Shown in pieces: positions 50,507 through 58,413 of a stretch of 64,000 bases of DNA; the first letter of the stretch is position 1; each line of letters opens with the position of its first letter. The notes below the pieces were generated by a model that did not search any database, was not told the DNA's origin, and saw only the letters and a program-made list of their open reading frames with translations. This stretch comes from UKL13-3 sp964392775 (GTDB taxonomy: Bacteria > Bacteroidota > Bacteroidia > UKL13-3), in the NCBI GenBank assembly GCA_964392775.1, contig CAYMRD010000005.1, positions 85,644 through 149,643 of the forward strand. The letters run 5' to 3'. A program made the position numbers and the translations under genes.

Positions 50507-50522
50507 TTTAGACTAGTCTAAA
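50507..50522. promoter_or_regulatory. MntR/DtxR-type operator
   Basis: Perfect 16-bp palindrome TTTAGACTAGTCTAAA. On the - strand its end overlaps a TAAATTTG -7 element (50511-50504), so bound repressor would block RNA polymerase. It ends 18 bp before the repressor gene and follows the TTTAG...CTAAA type of site known for this family. Confidence 0.8.
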
Positions 50523-50592
50523 AAACGGTATCGGTAAATCTAAAAAGAGACAATACAACCTTATTTAGTTAACTTCGTTGTTCTTTATAGTT

Positions 50593-50754
50593 ATGAAAAT
50601 TCTACAAAAAATACTGTCGTACCTCGCGTTTTGGAAACCCGGTACTGACGAACCGTCATCTTTTAACCTGAAAGTGATGCATGGAATCAATCGAATTTCC
50701 ATTTTAATGTTTGTGGCAGGGATAATTTTTCTGATGTTTAAGATTTTCGGATAA
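50593..50754 (+). CDS. Small single-span membrane protein (DUF6728-like)
   Basis: It has 53 aa, ATG 50593. The sequence has an amphipathic start (KILQKILSYLAFWKPG), the segment FNLKVMHGINRISI and a C-terminal membrane helix (LMFVAGIIFLMFKIFG). It resembles the small conserved Bacteroidota proteins filed under DUF6728, recalled from memory rather than searched. Function unknown. Divergent from the metal repressor. Confidence 0.65.
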   Translation: MKILQKILSYLAFWKPGTDEPSSFNLKVMHGINRISILMFVAGIIFLMFKIFG

Positions 50755-50799
50755 TTGGAACGTCATTTGACAGAACGAACACACAATTAATCAAACACT

Positions 50800-51471
50800 A
50801 TGTTATTTTTAGGAATCATTTTTTTAGTCATCAGCTTATTGGTAAGCTGGAAGTTTAAAAGTAAAGTAAAGGAATACTCGGAAGTAACCTTGCATCAAAA
50901 CCTGTCGGGAGCCGAAATCGCAGAACAAATGTTACGGGACAATGGCATTTTTGACGTGAAAGTTATTTCAGCCGAAGGACAACTTACAGATCATTACAAT
51001 CCACAGGATAAAACCGTAAACCTAAGCCGTGATGTATTTTATGGTCGCAGTGTGATTGCGGCAGCCATTGCAGCTCACGAGTGCGGACACGCAGTGCAAC
51101 ATGCCAAAGCGTATGCATGGTTAAACTTTCGCTCGGCCATTGTGCCGATGGTAAGTATCACATCCCGCTGGGTAACATGGGTATTGTTGGGCGGTATTTT
51201 ATTGATGAATAGTTTTCCTCAGTTATTATTAATCGGTATCATCATGTTAGCTGCCATTACGTTGTTTTCATTCATCACCTTACCGGTGGAGTTTGATGCC
51301 AGCAACCGCGCCATGGCCTGGTTGGATACACAGGGTATTGTACATAAAGAAGAATACGGAATGGCCCGCAATGCCTTAAACTGGGCGGCTATGACATACG
51401 TTATCGCAGCTTTGTCATCATTGGCAACCTTGCTTTATTATGTTTCAATATTTACAGGAAGAAGAGATTAA
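50800..51471 (+). CDS. YugP-like integral membrane zinc metallopeptidase
   Basis: It has 223 aa. An N-terminal membrane segment (FLGIIFLVISLLVSW) precedes the catalytic HECGH in AAIAAHECGHAVQHA (residues ~91-105). The family pattern DHYNPQDKTVNLS and the downstream VEFDASNRAMAWL (third ligand region) are present, as are two or three further membrane segments. Substrates are unknown. Ends at a terminator. Confidence 0.88.
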   Translation: MLFLGIIFLVISLLVSWKFKSKVKEYSEVTLHQNLSGAEIAEQMLRDNGIFDVKVISAEGQLTDHYNPQDKTVNLSRDVFYGRSVIAAAIAAHECGHAVQHAKAYAWLNFRSAIVPMVSITSRWVTWVLLGGILLMNSFPQLLLIGIIMLAAITLFSFITLPVEFDASNRAMAWLDTQGIVHKEEYGMARNALNWAAMTYVIAALSSLATLLYYVSIFTGRRD

Positions 51472-51490
51472 CGAGATATCATTCATATTT

Positions 51491-51522
51491 AAAAATCCTC
51501 GACTCAATCGGGGATTTTTTTT
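51491..51522 (+). terminator. Rho-independent terminator after the metallopeptidase
   Basis: AAAAATCCTCG pairs with CGGGGATTTTT (one G-U) around ACTCAAT, followed by more T. Confidence 0.85.
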
Positions 51523-51533
51523 GTGCCATACTT

Positions 51534-51568
51534 TTTGAGGGTTTAAATCGTTTTAATCCATATTTTTG
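51534..51568 (+). promoter_or_regulatory. Promoter of porQ
   Basis: TTTG (51534-51537), 23 bp, TATTTTTG (51561-51568): a full match to the Bacteroidota -7 consensus. The start codon at 51578 is only 9 bp downstream of it, so the transcript would be nearly leaderless. Confidence 0.55.
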
Positions 51569-51577
51569 AGACCCTAG

Positions 51578-52639
51578 ATGGTGCGAAGAATTCTCCTCTT
51601 ATTATTGGTTGCAGGGATGGCTAAGGCTTATGGACAGTTAGGTGGTAATGCTACCTATCAGTTTATAACAGTGCAACCCAATGCGCGTATTGCTGCAATG
51701 GGAGGAACGGCCATTTCATTAGATGATAACGATTTGAATCTGGCCGTTCAAAATCCATCCATGCTTAAGCCCTCGATGCAAAACCAGATTACCTATAACC
51801 ATGTGTTTTTGTTCGATGGGATTTCTTCTGGTTATGCGGGATTTGCTTTTAATGCTGATAGTGTTGGAACTTTTGGAGTAGGTATTCAGTATATCAATTA
51901 CGGAGACTTTAAACGAACTACAGCCAATGGTGATGTAATTGGAAGTTTCAGTGCGGGAGAGTACTGTATGAATATTGGATTTGGTAAGCGGTTATCCGAT
52001 AATTGGTCGGTAGGAGGGCAGTTCAAAACCATCTATTCATCACTGGCCGAGTATGCATCGTATGGTATTGCCATTGATGCAGCAGCAACGTATACCAATC
52101 CAAAACATCTGTTTACTGTAGCCGGAGTAGTGAGCAATGTAGGCCGTCAGCTCAAAACGTATACGGAGGGTAATAACGAGCCCATCCCGTTTAATATGCA
52201 ATTGGCTATTTCTAAAAAATTCAAGCACAATCCCTTTCGCTTTACCCTTGCTGCAAATCATCTTGAGAAAGCCGGAAAATTATTGTATCAAAATAATCAG
52301 AAGCCCGGTTTGCGCAGAGACTTGGAAACCGGAGAGATTATTCCTGAGGCCTTTAATTTTGGTGAGAAGATAATGGCACACCTAACGGTAGGAACGGAAG
52401 TGCTTTTAGGTCAACATGTGTATTTGGCGTTGGCATATAACCAATACAAACGTTGGGAAATGAAGCTGGAAGAAGTTGGTGGTTTTGCCGGATTTAGCTG
52501 GGGTTTTGGACTAAAAGTTAGCAAAGTGCAATTTGCCTATGGCAATACAGGTTATTTTGTGGGTCACGGAACCAACCATTTCTCATTTATTTTTAACCTG
52601 AACGACTTCAAGAAAAAGAAGGGAACTCCAGCTTCGTAG
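51578..52639 (+). CDS. porQ: Type IX secretion system protein PorQ
   Basis: Outer-membrane barrel protein of the T9SS accessory set; it binds PorZ in characterised species. It has 353 aa and a signal peptide (~1-19, ending AYGQ). The mature N terminus GGNATYQFITVQPNARIAAMG and AVQNPSML are typical of PorQ, and the C-terminal barrel ends SFIFNLNDF. Location directly before cmk is the usual arrangement. Shows that the organism uses T9SS, in line with the sorting tail at 60403-61611. Confidence 0.9.
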   Translation: MVRRILLLLLVAGMAKAYGQLGGNATYQFITVQPNARIAAMGGTAISLDDNDLNLAVQNPSMLKPSMQNQITYNHVFLFDGISSGYAGFAFNADSVGTFGVGIQYINYGDFKRTTANGDVIGSFSAGEYCMNIGFGKRLSDNWSVGGQFKTIYSSLAEYASYGIAIDAAATYTNPKHLFTVAGVVSNVGRQLKTYTEGNNEPIPFNMQLAISKKFKHNPFRFTLAANHLEKAGKLLYQNNQKPGLRRDLETGEIIPEAFNFGEKIMAHLTVGTEVLLGQHVYLALAYNQYKRWEMKLEEVGGFAGFSWGFGLKVSKVQFAYGNTGYFVGHGTNHFSFIFNLNDFKKKKGTPAS

Positions 52640-52682
52640 TATCCTTTTTTTCTCGTTTATTTGTTGAAACATAGGTTTCAGC

Positions 52683-53381
52683 ATGTCACACAATATCATT
52701 ATAGCCATTGACGGATACTCATCGTGCGGAAAAAGCACTTTGGCAAAACAACTTGCTCAGGAGTGGCATTACCGCTATATTGATACCGGTGCCATGTACA
52801 GAGCCGTAGCTTTATTCTTATTACGTCACCAAATTGATATTTACCACCCCGAACATGTTGTCGCTGCGCTCAATGATATTCATATTGACTTTAGAGTAAA
52901 CAAGGAAACCCAAACGCAGGATACGTATTTGAATGGAGAGAATGTGGAAAATGAAATCCGTGTAAGTCCTCGTGTGGTGAGTATTGTAAGCGATGTAAGT
53001 GCCATCAGTGAGGTGCGCAGGTTTTTGGTAAAACAACAGCAAAAAATGGGCGAACACAAAGGTATTGTGATGGATGGGCGGGATATTGGAACGGTTGTGT
53101 TTCCGAATGCCGATTTGAAAATATTTGTGACAGCCGATCCCAAGATACGTACCCAGCGCAGGCTGGATGAACTGAAAGAAAAAGGACAAAACACTACGTT
53201 TGACGAAGTATTGGCCAATCTCGAAAAACGGGATTCTATCGACACCACCCGTGCCGACAGTCCTCTGAAAAAAGCAGAGGATGCCATTGAACTCGACAAT
53301 TCATATCTGTCGCGGGAGGCTCAGTTTACGATGGTAAACGATTGGGTTAAACAACGCATCCGGCAGGCCGGAACCGTATAA
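52683..53381 (+). CDS. cmk: Cytidylate kinase
   Basis: Phosphorylates CMP and dCMP to the diphosphates in pyrimidine nucleotide metabolism. It has 232 aa, with the P-loop DGYSSCGKSTLAKQLA (residues ~9-24), the CMP-site IDTGAMYRAVALF and MDGRDIGTVVFPNADLKIFV, and the lid region TQRRLDE. Full length. Confidence 0.96.
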   Translation: MSHNIIIAIDGYSSCGKSTLAKQLAQEWHYRYIDTGAMYRAVALFLLRHQIDIYHPEHVVAALNDIHIDFRVNKETQTQDTYLNGENVENEIRVSPRVVSIVSDVSAISEVRRFLVKQQQKMGEHKGIVMDGRDIGTVVFPNADLKIFVTADPKIRTQRRLDELKEKGQNTTFDEVLANLEKRDSIDTTRADSPLKKAEDAIELDNSYLSREAQFTMVNDWVKQRIRQAGTV

Positions 53382-53383
53382 CT

Positions 53384-53420
53384 AAAAACGCCAACTCCTT
53401 TTCAGGGTTGGCGTTTTTGT
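53384..53420. terminator. Bidirectional terminator between cmk and recA
   Basis: AAAAACGCCAAC (53384-53395) and GTTGGCGTTTTT (53407-53418) form a perfect 12-bp stem with A and T runs on the two sides, so it can serve both converging genes. Confidence 0.9.
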
Positions 53421-53436
53421 TAGGAATAAAGATGAA

Positions 53437-54471
53437 TTATTCGCCTATCTCCACTTTGGCAACATACTCGCCACCAAAAGCTTTGTCTTTGATTTTTGCT
53501 TCAATCTCATCAGCCAGTTCAGGGTTGTCGAGCAGCAATTGTTTTACGGCTTCACGACCTTGTCCCAACTTGGTATCACCGTAACTAAACCATGAGCCAC
53601 TTTTTTTCACAATCTCCATATCACTTCCCAAATCTACAATCTCACCTACTTTAGAGATGCCTGATCCGTAAATGATATCGAACTCAACCGTACGGAAAGG
53701 AGGAGCTACTTTATTTTTCACAACTTTCACTTTGGTGCGGTTTCCAATAATATCGTTGCCTTCTTTCAACTGGCCAATTCTGCGGATGTCTAAACGTACT
53801 GAAGCGTAAAATTTCAATGCATTACCACCGGTAGTGGTTTCGGGGTTACCGAACATCACACCGATTTTTTCGCGCAACTGGTTAATGAAAATGCAGATAC
53901 ATCCTGTTTTGTTGATGGTTCCGGTCAATTTACGCAGGGCCTGACTCATCAAACGGGCTTGCAATCCCATTTTTGATTCACCCATATCGCCTTCAATCTC
54001 TGCTTTAGGAACCAGAGCCGCAACCGAGTCAATCACGATGATGTCAATCGCTCCCGAACGAATCAGGGCATCGGCAATCTCGAGGGCTTGCTCCCCGTCA
54101 TCAGGTTGTGATACCAAAAGGTTGTCTACGTCAATCCCCAATTTTTGGGCGTAACCCTTATCAAATGCATGCTCAGCATCAATAAACGCAGCCATTCCAC
54201 CGTTTTTCTGTATCTGAGCAATGGCATGCTGGGCTAAGGTTGTTTTACCCGAAGACTCCGGGCCATATATCTCAATGATACGTCCGGTAGGGAATCCGCC
54301 AATGCCCAGTGCAATATCCAGCCCTAACGAACCTGTTGAACTGGCTTCTACTCCTTCAACCACTCCGCCATCCAGTTTCATGATGGTTCCTTTGCCGTAA
54401 GCTTTTTCCAGTTTGTCGATGGTTAGCTGTAAGGCTTTTAATTTCTCTTTGTTGTCTTGTTTGTCGCTCAT
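53437..54471 (-). CDS. recA: Recombinase RecA
   Basis: DNA strand-exchange ATPase and co-protease for LexA-like repressors. It has 344 aa, with Walker A GPESSGKTTLAQH (~68-80), the Walker B-type DIIVIDSVAALVPK, and the L2 loop with FINQLREKIGVMFGNPETTT. It is the likely trigger of the S24 repressor at 16748. No LexA-type site resembling TGCTAA-N5-TTAGCA was seen upstream. Confidence 0.98.
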   Translation of the reverse strand: MSDKQDNKEKLKALQLTIDKLEKAYGKGTIMKLDGGVVEGVEASSTGSLGLDIALGIGGFPTGRIIEIYGPESSGKTTLAQHAIAQIQKNGGMAAFIDAEHAFDKGYAQKLGIDVDNLLVSQPDDGEQALEIADALIRSGAIDIIVIDSVAALVPKAEIEGDMGESKMGLQARLMSQALRKLTGTINKTGCICIFINQLREKIGVMFGNPETTTGGNALKFYASVRLDIRRIGQLKEGNDIIGNRTKVKVVKNKVAPPFRTVEFDIIYGSGISKVGEIVDLGSDMEIVKKSGSWFSYGDTKLGQGREAVKQLLLDNPELADEIEAKIKDKAFGGEYVAKVEIGE

Positions 54472-54731
54472 AATAGGTGTTTGTTCTGTTGTCGAATTTC
54501 TGATAATTAGTTTGAAAAAAAAGCTGTGTGCAAAAGTTGTAGACCATTTAACCTCAGCTTTTCCTTTTGATTACGGATACAAAGTTTATCAGTCACATCG
54601 CAGCCTATCTGCGGGCTGATTTTTTTTTGAAACCTGACTAAAATAGGATTGGATAAATATTATGTAATTGTTAAATTTGAGGTATGATTAAGCGTGTAAA
54701 ATCGTAAACAGTTGATTAATAATGATTCAGT
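54472..54731. other. recA leader region, no gene
   Basis: Carries the divergent upstream regions of recA and the 54732 gene. CAGCC (54601-54605) and GGCTG (54614-54618) plus a run of nine T form a terminator-like hairpin on the + strand with no gene ending there. It may be an RNA element or an old terminator. Nothing else is seen. Confidence 0.5.
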
Positions 54732-55907
54732 TTGTTTAATAAACTATACATATCGGGTGTCAAAGGAATGATTGTTCTGGTATTGGGCGTGCTGTTCAGC
54801 GTTCACTCAACTTGGGCAACTTCTACCATTGATTTGTACGGACACAAATTGTTGTTTCCTGATATTGCGAACTCAACGCCCAATCAGGATGCTTGTTATG
54901 ATAACGATCATTTACAAGAAATTGTAGACAAATGGATGGCCAATACATCGGTGGATGCAGTGATGGCAGATATGGATGCTTATGCTAAAGAATTGCAGAT
55001 GGATGATATGGCCTATCTGATGTTGTTGAACAAAGTTGCGAATGCTGCGCTGGCTCAATCAAGTGACGATTGCAAAACACTTTTTAAATATGCAGTACTG
55101 CGCAAACGCGGGTATGATGTGTTTGTTGGTTATACCCCTTCATCTGTCACCTTGTATGGCCGCACCAATATTATGATTGACAATTGCCTGTTCATCGAAC
55201 GGGGACCGAAAAAATATTTCGATTTATCGTTTAGTCAGCATCACGCTCCCGGAGCTGAACAATTACTGGTGGTGCATCATACAGGTTTGGTGAGGCCGTT
55301 GGTGATGGATGTGATTCATCCGCCTGCATTTTCGGCCAAACATGCCAAACGTGTAATCCCTTACGAATATGATGGGTTATTGTATTTCTTTACAGCAAAA
55401 GTTAACCAGTCTCTTGTTGAATATTATAAAGAGTTGCCCACCATTCGCATCAATACGGTTTACCTCAATTATGGATTATCGGAAAGCGTTCAAGCCAGTT
55501 TGGTTGCAGAGATGAAAGAGGCTACAGCGTCAATGTCGGAAACCGTAGCGATGGATTTTATGCTTCGCTTTGTGCAAACGGCCTTTGAATACCGTAAGGA
55601 TGAGCTGGTATATGGTCAGGAGAAATTTTCGTTTCCGGAAGAAACCTTGATGAACCGCTACTCGGATTGTGAGGACAAGTCTATGTTATTTGCCGCATTT
55701 GTAAATCAGGTACTCGGTCTTAAAACGGTTGCGCTTTATTACGAACAAGCCAACCATATCAATATTGCTGTTGAAACGAAAAAGGCATCAGTCGCTAACT
55801 TTACCTTTAACAATCATCCTTATATTGTATGCGAACCTTCGGGCAAGGGATTTTCACTGGGCGAGAGCGCTACTTCTGTTACCCTAGCCAGTTTGATTGA
55901 GTGGTAA
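54732..55907 (+). CDS. Exported transglutaminase-like protein
   Basis: 391 aa from TTG 54732, or 379 from ATG 54768; both give a signal peptide ending near STWA. The C-terminal part shows a transglutaminase/cysteine-protease-like triad: YSDCEDKSMLFAAFVNQVLG (Cys at ~314 in a helix), then NHINIAVE (His ~350) and ..CEPSGKG with a polar residue after the next strand. The upstream alpha/beta part is not recognised. Similar predicted exported proteins act on peptides or in cross-linking, but a function cannot be stated. Single gene. Confidence 0.6.
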   Translation: MFNKLYISGVKGMIVLVLGVLFSVHSTWATSTIDLYGHKLLFPDIANSTPNQDACYDNDHLQEIVDKWMANTSVDAVMADMDAYAKELQMDDMAYLMLLNKVANAALAQSSDDCKTLFKYAVLRKRGYDVFVGYTPSSVTLYGRTNIMIDNCLFIERGPKKYFDLSFSQHHAPGAEQLLVVHHTGLVRPLVMDVIHPPAFSAKHAKRVIPYEYDGLLYFFTAKVNQSLVEYYKELPTIRINTVYLNYGLSESVQASLVAEMKEATASMSETVAMDFMLRFVQTAFEYRKDELVYGQEKFSFPEETLMNRYSDCEDKSMLFAAFVNQVLGLKTVALYYEQANHINIAVETKKASVANFTFNNHPYIVCEPSGKGFSLGESATSVTLASLIEW

Positions 55908-55945
55908 CTTAGTGCAGCCTTAGTGACCCAGTGGCAAAAACATAG

Positions 55946-55976
55946 GAGTCCGATAAATTTATCGGACTCAATTTTA
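55946..55976. terminator. Perfect palindrome between converging genes
   Basis: A 24-bp perfect palindrome (55946-55969; arms GAGTCCGATAAA and its complement) followed by AATTTTA. Works as terminator in both directions between the transglutaminase-like gene and folK. Confidence 0.7.
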
Positions 55977-56063
55977 CAAAGTAATGCAGAATGATGTTAT
56001 TCATTTCCGGTTGTTCCTGAGTCCTTCAAATAACCCAATAACCAATAAACTCCCCCCAGACCC

Positions 56064-56552
56064 TCAACTTGCCTTCTCAACCAAACTGGTATCAGAGCAA
56101 TCAGTTAAGAGTTCCAAAATTGTTTTTTGAAATACCGGATGTATAAAACTGGGCGCAATCTCACACAAAGGCAACAAGGTAAACTTTCGCTCATGCAGCA
56201 ATGGATGCGGAATCTGTAACTCAGGTGTATGAATCTGTTGGTTACCGGCAAACAAAATATCAATATCAATCACCCGGGGTTCCCATTTTACCAGCCGGTT
56301 GCGGCCCATCTGTTGTTCGATGGCCAAAATACGTTCCAATACTTCCGCGAGTTGCAAAGAGGTGTTTACCTCCAATACCTGATTCAAAAAATCCTGCTGG
56401 TTTTTATTGCCCCAGGGTTCGGTTCGGTATATCGCTGAAACAGAAATGACTTCGCCAATTTGCAATTCAATTTGTTTGAGCGCCTCCAACAGGTGTGCCT
56501 GCGAATCGCCAATATTGCTGCCGGTAAGAAGGTAAATTGAATAAGGAATCAT
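56064..56552 (-). CDS. folK: 2-amino-4-hydroxy-6-hydroxymethyldihydropteridine diphosphokinase
   Basis: Pyrophosphorylates hydroxymethyldihydropterin in folate synthesis. 162 aa from ATG 56552; ATG 56561 would add Met-Pro-Phe. Motifs: LTGSNIGD at the start, YRTEPWGNKNQQDFLNQVLE, the ATP/Mg site EPRVIDIDILF, and IPHPLLHERKFTLLPLCEIAP. All catalytic blocks are present; not fused to other folate enzymes. Confidence 0.96.
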   Translation of the reverse strand: MIPYSIYLLTGSNIGDSQAHLLEALKQIELQIGEVISVSAIYRTEPWGNKNQQDFLNQVLEVNTSLQLAEVLERILAIEQQMGRNRLVKWEPRVIDIDILFAGNQQIHTPELQIPHPLLHERKFTLLPLCEIAPSFIHPVFQKTILELLTDCSDTSLVEKAS

Positions 56553-56771
56553 AAAAGGCAAATATGAATAATTTAACTGACTCCTAAATGAAAACAGCCA
56601 AAGATCTCTTGATTAAAGATAAACTAAAAGTTGTTGATTGGCCTCCATGGTAAGTTTACTGCAACCTTTAAGTATAAGATGAACAACTTCCATCTGCGAT
56701 TAACAAGAACAACGAGTAAAATCAGACCTCCACGAATCCGAATATAAAATATATACGAAATGCATATAAAT

Positions 56772-56801
56772 AAAAAAGCCCCAACTCGCGTTGAGGCTTT
56801 T
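56772..56801 (-). terminator. Terminator of the gap-truncated tRNA copy
   Basis: On the - strand AAAAGCCTCAAC, loop GCGA, GTTGGGGCTTTT, then TTA. One base in the loop differs from the terminator at 56957-56985. Confidence 0.8.
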
Positions 56802-56802
56802 G

Positions 56803-56842
56803 CGGTGCGGACGCCCCGAGTACTCGGGGGAACCCGCGACCT
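56803..56842 (-). pseudogene. Broken tRNA-Asp 3' end, truncated at an assembly gap
   Basis: The acceptor 3' strand and part of the T arm match tRNA-Asp at 56987-57060 (CGCGGGTTC and CGTCCGCACCG). Between them the T loop is replaced by the perfect palindrome CCCCGAGTACTCGGGG instead of GAGTCC. The 5' part is lost in the N run. It is either a tRNA copy hit by a small palindromic insertion or an assembly error at the repeat. Confidence 0.5.
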
Positions 56843-56942
56843 NNNNNNNNNNNNNNNNNNNNNNNNNNNNNNNNNNNNNNNNNNNNNNNNNNNNNNNNNN
56901 NNNNNNNNNNNNNNNNNNNNNNNNNNNNNNNNNNNNNNNNNN
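56843..56942. other. Assembly gap (100 N)
   Basis: Exactly 100 N, a conventional gap of unknown size, between two near-identical tRNA-Asp 3' ends and terminators. The repeat probably broke the assembly. Confidence 0.95.
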
Positions 56943-56956
56943 GAAATGCATAAATG

Positions 56957-56985
56957 AAAAAGCCCCAACTTGCGTTGAGGCTTTT
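56957..56985 (-). terminator. Terminator of tRNA-Asp
   Basis: On the - strand AAAAGCCTCAAC, loop GCAA, GTTGGGGCTTTT, starting one base after the tRNA 3' end. Confidence 0.85.
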
Positions 56986-56986
56986 G

Positions 56987-57060
56987 CGGTGCGGACGGGA
57001 CTCGAACCCGCGACCCCGTGCGTGACAGGCACGTATTCTAACCAGCTGAACTACCACACC
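56987..57060 (-). tRNA. tRNA-Asp (GUC)
   Basis: 74 bases, cloverleaf by eye: acceptor GGTGTGG/CCGCACC (one G-U), D arm GTTC/GAAT, anticodon stem CGTGC/GCACG with loop CTGTCAC (anticodon GTC), T arm GCGGG/CCCGT with loop TTCGAGT, and discriminator G. CCA is not encoded. A terminator hairpin follows immediately. Confidence 0.96.
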
Positions 57061-57204
57061 AATGTTTCTTTAGAACAATGTTTGATTGATTTCTCTCTCA
57101 AACGGGATGCAAATATAGGCTTATAAATTATTTTGTCAACCTAAACTTTAAACTTTTTTATTCTAGTTTCTTATTTACTTTGCGGCCAGCATTTAAAAAA
57201 TAAC

Positions 57205-58161
57205 ATGGCAACTTATTTCGATTTCGAAAAATCAATACAAGAACTTGAAGAACAGCTCCAAAAAGCCAAACAGCTTTCCGAAAAGAGCAAAATAGACCTT
57301 ACCCCTACCATTAAAGACCTAGAAGAAAAAATCCTGTTAGAGAAAAAAAACGTATACGACAACCTCAACGGGTGGCAACGCGTTCAGATTTCCCGTCATG
57401 CCGACAGACCTTATACCCTTGATTATATCGAGAATATTTTCGAGGATTTTATCGAACAACACGGGGATCGCAATGTAAAAGACGATAAAGCCATTGTAGG
57501 CGGATTTGCCCGTTTGGGTGAACAAACCGTTATGGTGATTGGTCACCAAAAAGGACGTAATACCAAACAACGTCAGTATCGTAATTTTGGTATGCCCAAT
57601 CCTGAAGGCTACCGCAAAGCCCTGCGTTTGATGAAACTGGCCGAAAAATTCAACATTCCGGTTATCACCCTTATTGATACTCCCGGTGCATCGCCCGGAT
57701 TGGAAGCCGAAGAACGCGGACAAGGTGAGGCCATTGCCAAAAACCTTTTGGAAATGAGTGTACTTAAAGTGCCTGTTGTTTGTGTGGTGATTGGCGAAGG
57801 TGCTTCGGGAGGAGCCTTGGGTATTGGAGTGGGCGATAAAGTGCTTATGCTTGAGAATACCTGGTATTCGGTTATTTCACCCGAATCATGTTCTTCAATT
57901 TTATGGAGAAGTTGGGATCATAAGGCCAAAGCAGCCGAAGCCCTTAAACTGACCGCCAACGATATGCTTAAGAACGGCCTGATTGACGGCATCATCGAAG
58001 AACCATTGGGTGGTGCGCACAACAACCCCGAAAAAATGTACGGCATCATGAAAGATGCGTTGAGTTCGCATATTGCTGCATTGAAAAAGTTAAGTCCAGA
58101 GAAACTGGTAAGCCAGCGTATCGACAAGTTTTCGGCTATGGGTGCTTTTGAAGAAGCTTAA
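57205..58161 (+). CDS. accA: Acetyl-CoA carboxylase carboxyltransferase subunit alpha
   Basis: Transfers CO2 from carboxybiotin to acetyl-CoA in the first step of fatty acid synthesis, as an alpha2-beta2 complex with AccD. It has 318 aa. The N-terminal coiled coil (ELEEQLQKAKQLSEKS) and the crotonase-like domain with HQKGRNTKQRQYRNFGMPN, TLIDTPGASPGLEAEERGQG (~152-171) and GEGASGGALGIGVGD are complete. accD is not nearby. Confidence 0.97.
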   Translation: MATYFDFEKSIQELEEQLQKAKQLSEKSKIDLTPTIKDLEEKILLEKKNVYDNLNGWQRVQISRHADRPYTLDYIENIFEDFIEQHGDRNVKDDKAIVGGFARLGEQTVMVIGHQKGRNTKQRQYRNFGMPNPEGYRKALRLMKLAEKFNIPVITLIDTPGASPGLEAEERGQGEAIAKNLLEMSVLKVPVVCVVIGEGASGGALGIGVGDKVLMLENTWYSVISPESCSSILWRSWDHKAKAAEALKLTANDMLKNGLIDGIIEEPLGGAHNNPEKMYGIMKDALSSHIAALKKLSPEKLVSQRIDKFSAMGAFEEA

Positions 58162-58314
58162 AGATGCCACTATTTGCACATATTAAAATTGTAAAAATGA
58201 GTGTAAATAAAGAATTTACTACTTAATGTAAATTTAATTAATCAGTGCTAATCAGTGGCTATTCATACTCAATTAGCCATATTCAATACAGAACAATACT
58301 TCCCTCCTAATTCG

Positions 58315-58345
58315 AAAACGACTCCACCACGGGGTCGTTTTTTTT
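58315..58345 (+). terminator. Rho-independent terminator between accA and acs
   Basis: AAAACGACTCC (58315-58325) and GGGGTCGTTTT (58331-58341), ten or eleven pairs with a G-U, then a T run. Its presence inside the open frame upstream of acs shows that the true acs start lies downstream. The rest of 58162-58413 holds no gene. Confidence 0.88.
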
Positions 58346-58413
58346 ATGCCCGTAAAAATCATGCACAGGGTTTGGTTGGGAATTGTATTTTAGAGGTATC
58401 AAATCACCTCACC

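Noticed and set aside
56624..57126. Open frames on both strands across the first N run
   Set aside because: They run through 100 N and through tRNA-Asp and terminator sequence; translations such as RTAKAST and KKAPT are the known spurious product of tRNA/terminator DNA.
58255..58413. N-terminal extension of acetyl-CoA synthetase
   Set aside because: It contains a clear terminator hairpin with T run and no sequence conserved in the family; the ATG at 58414 matches the usual start.
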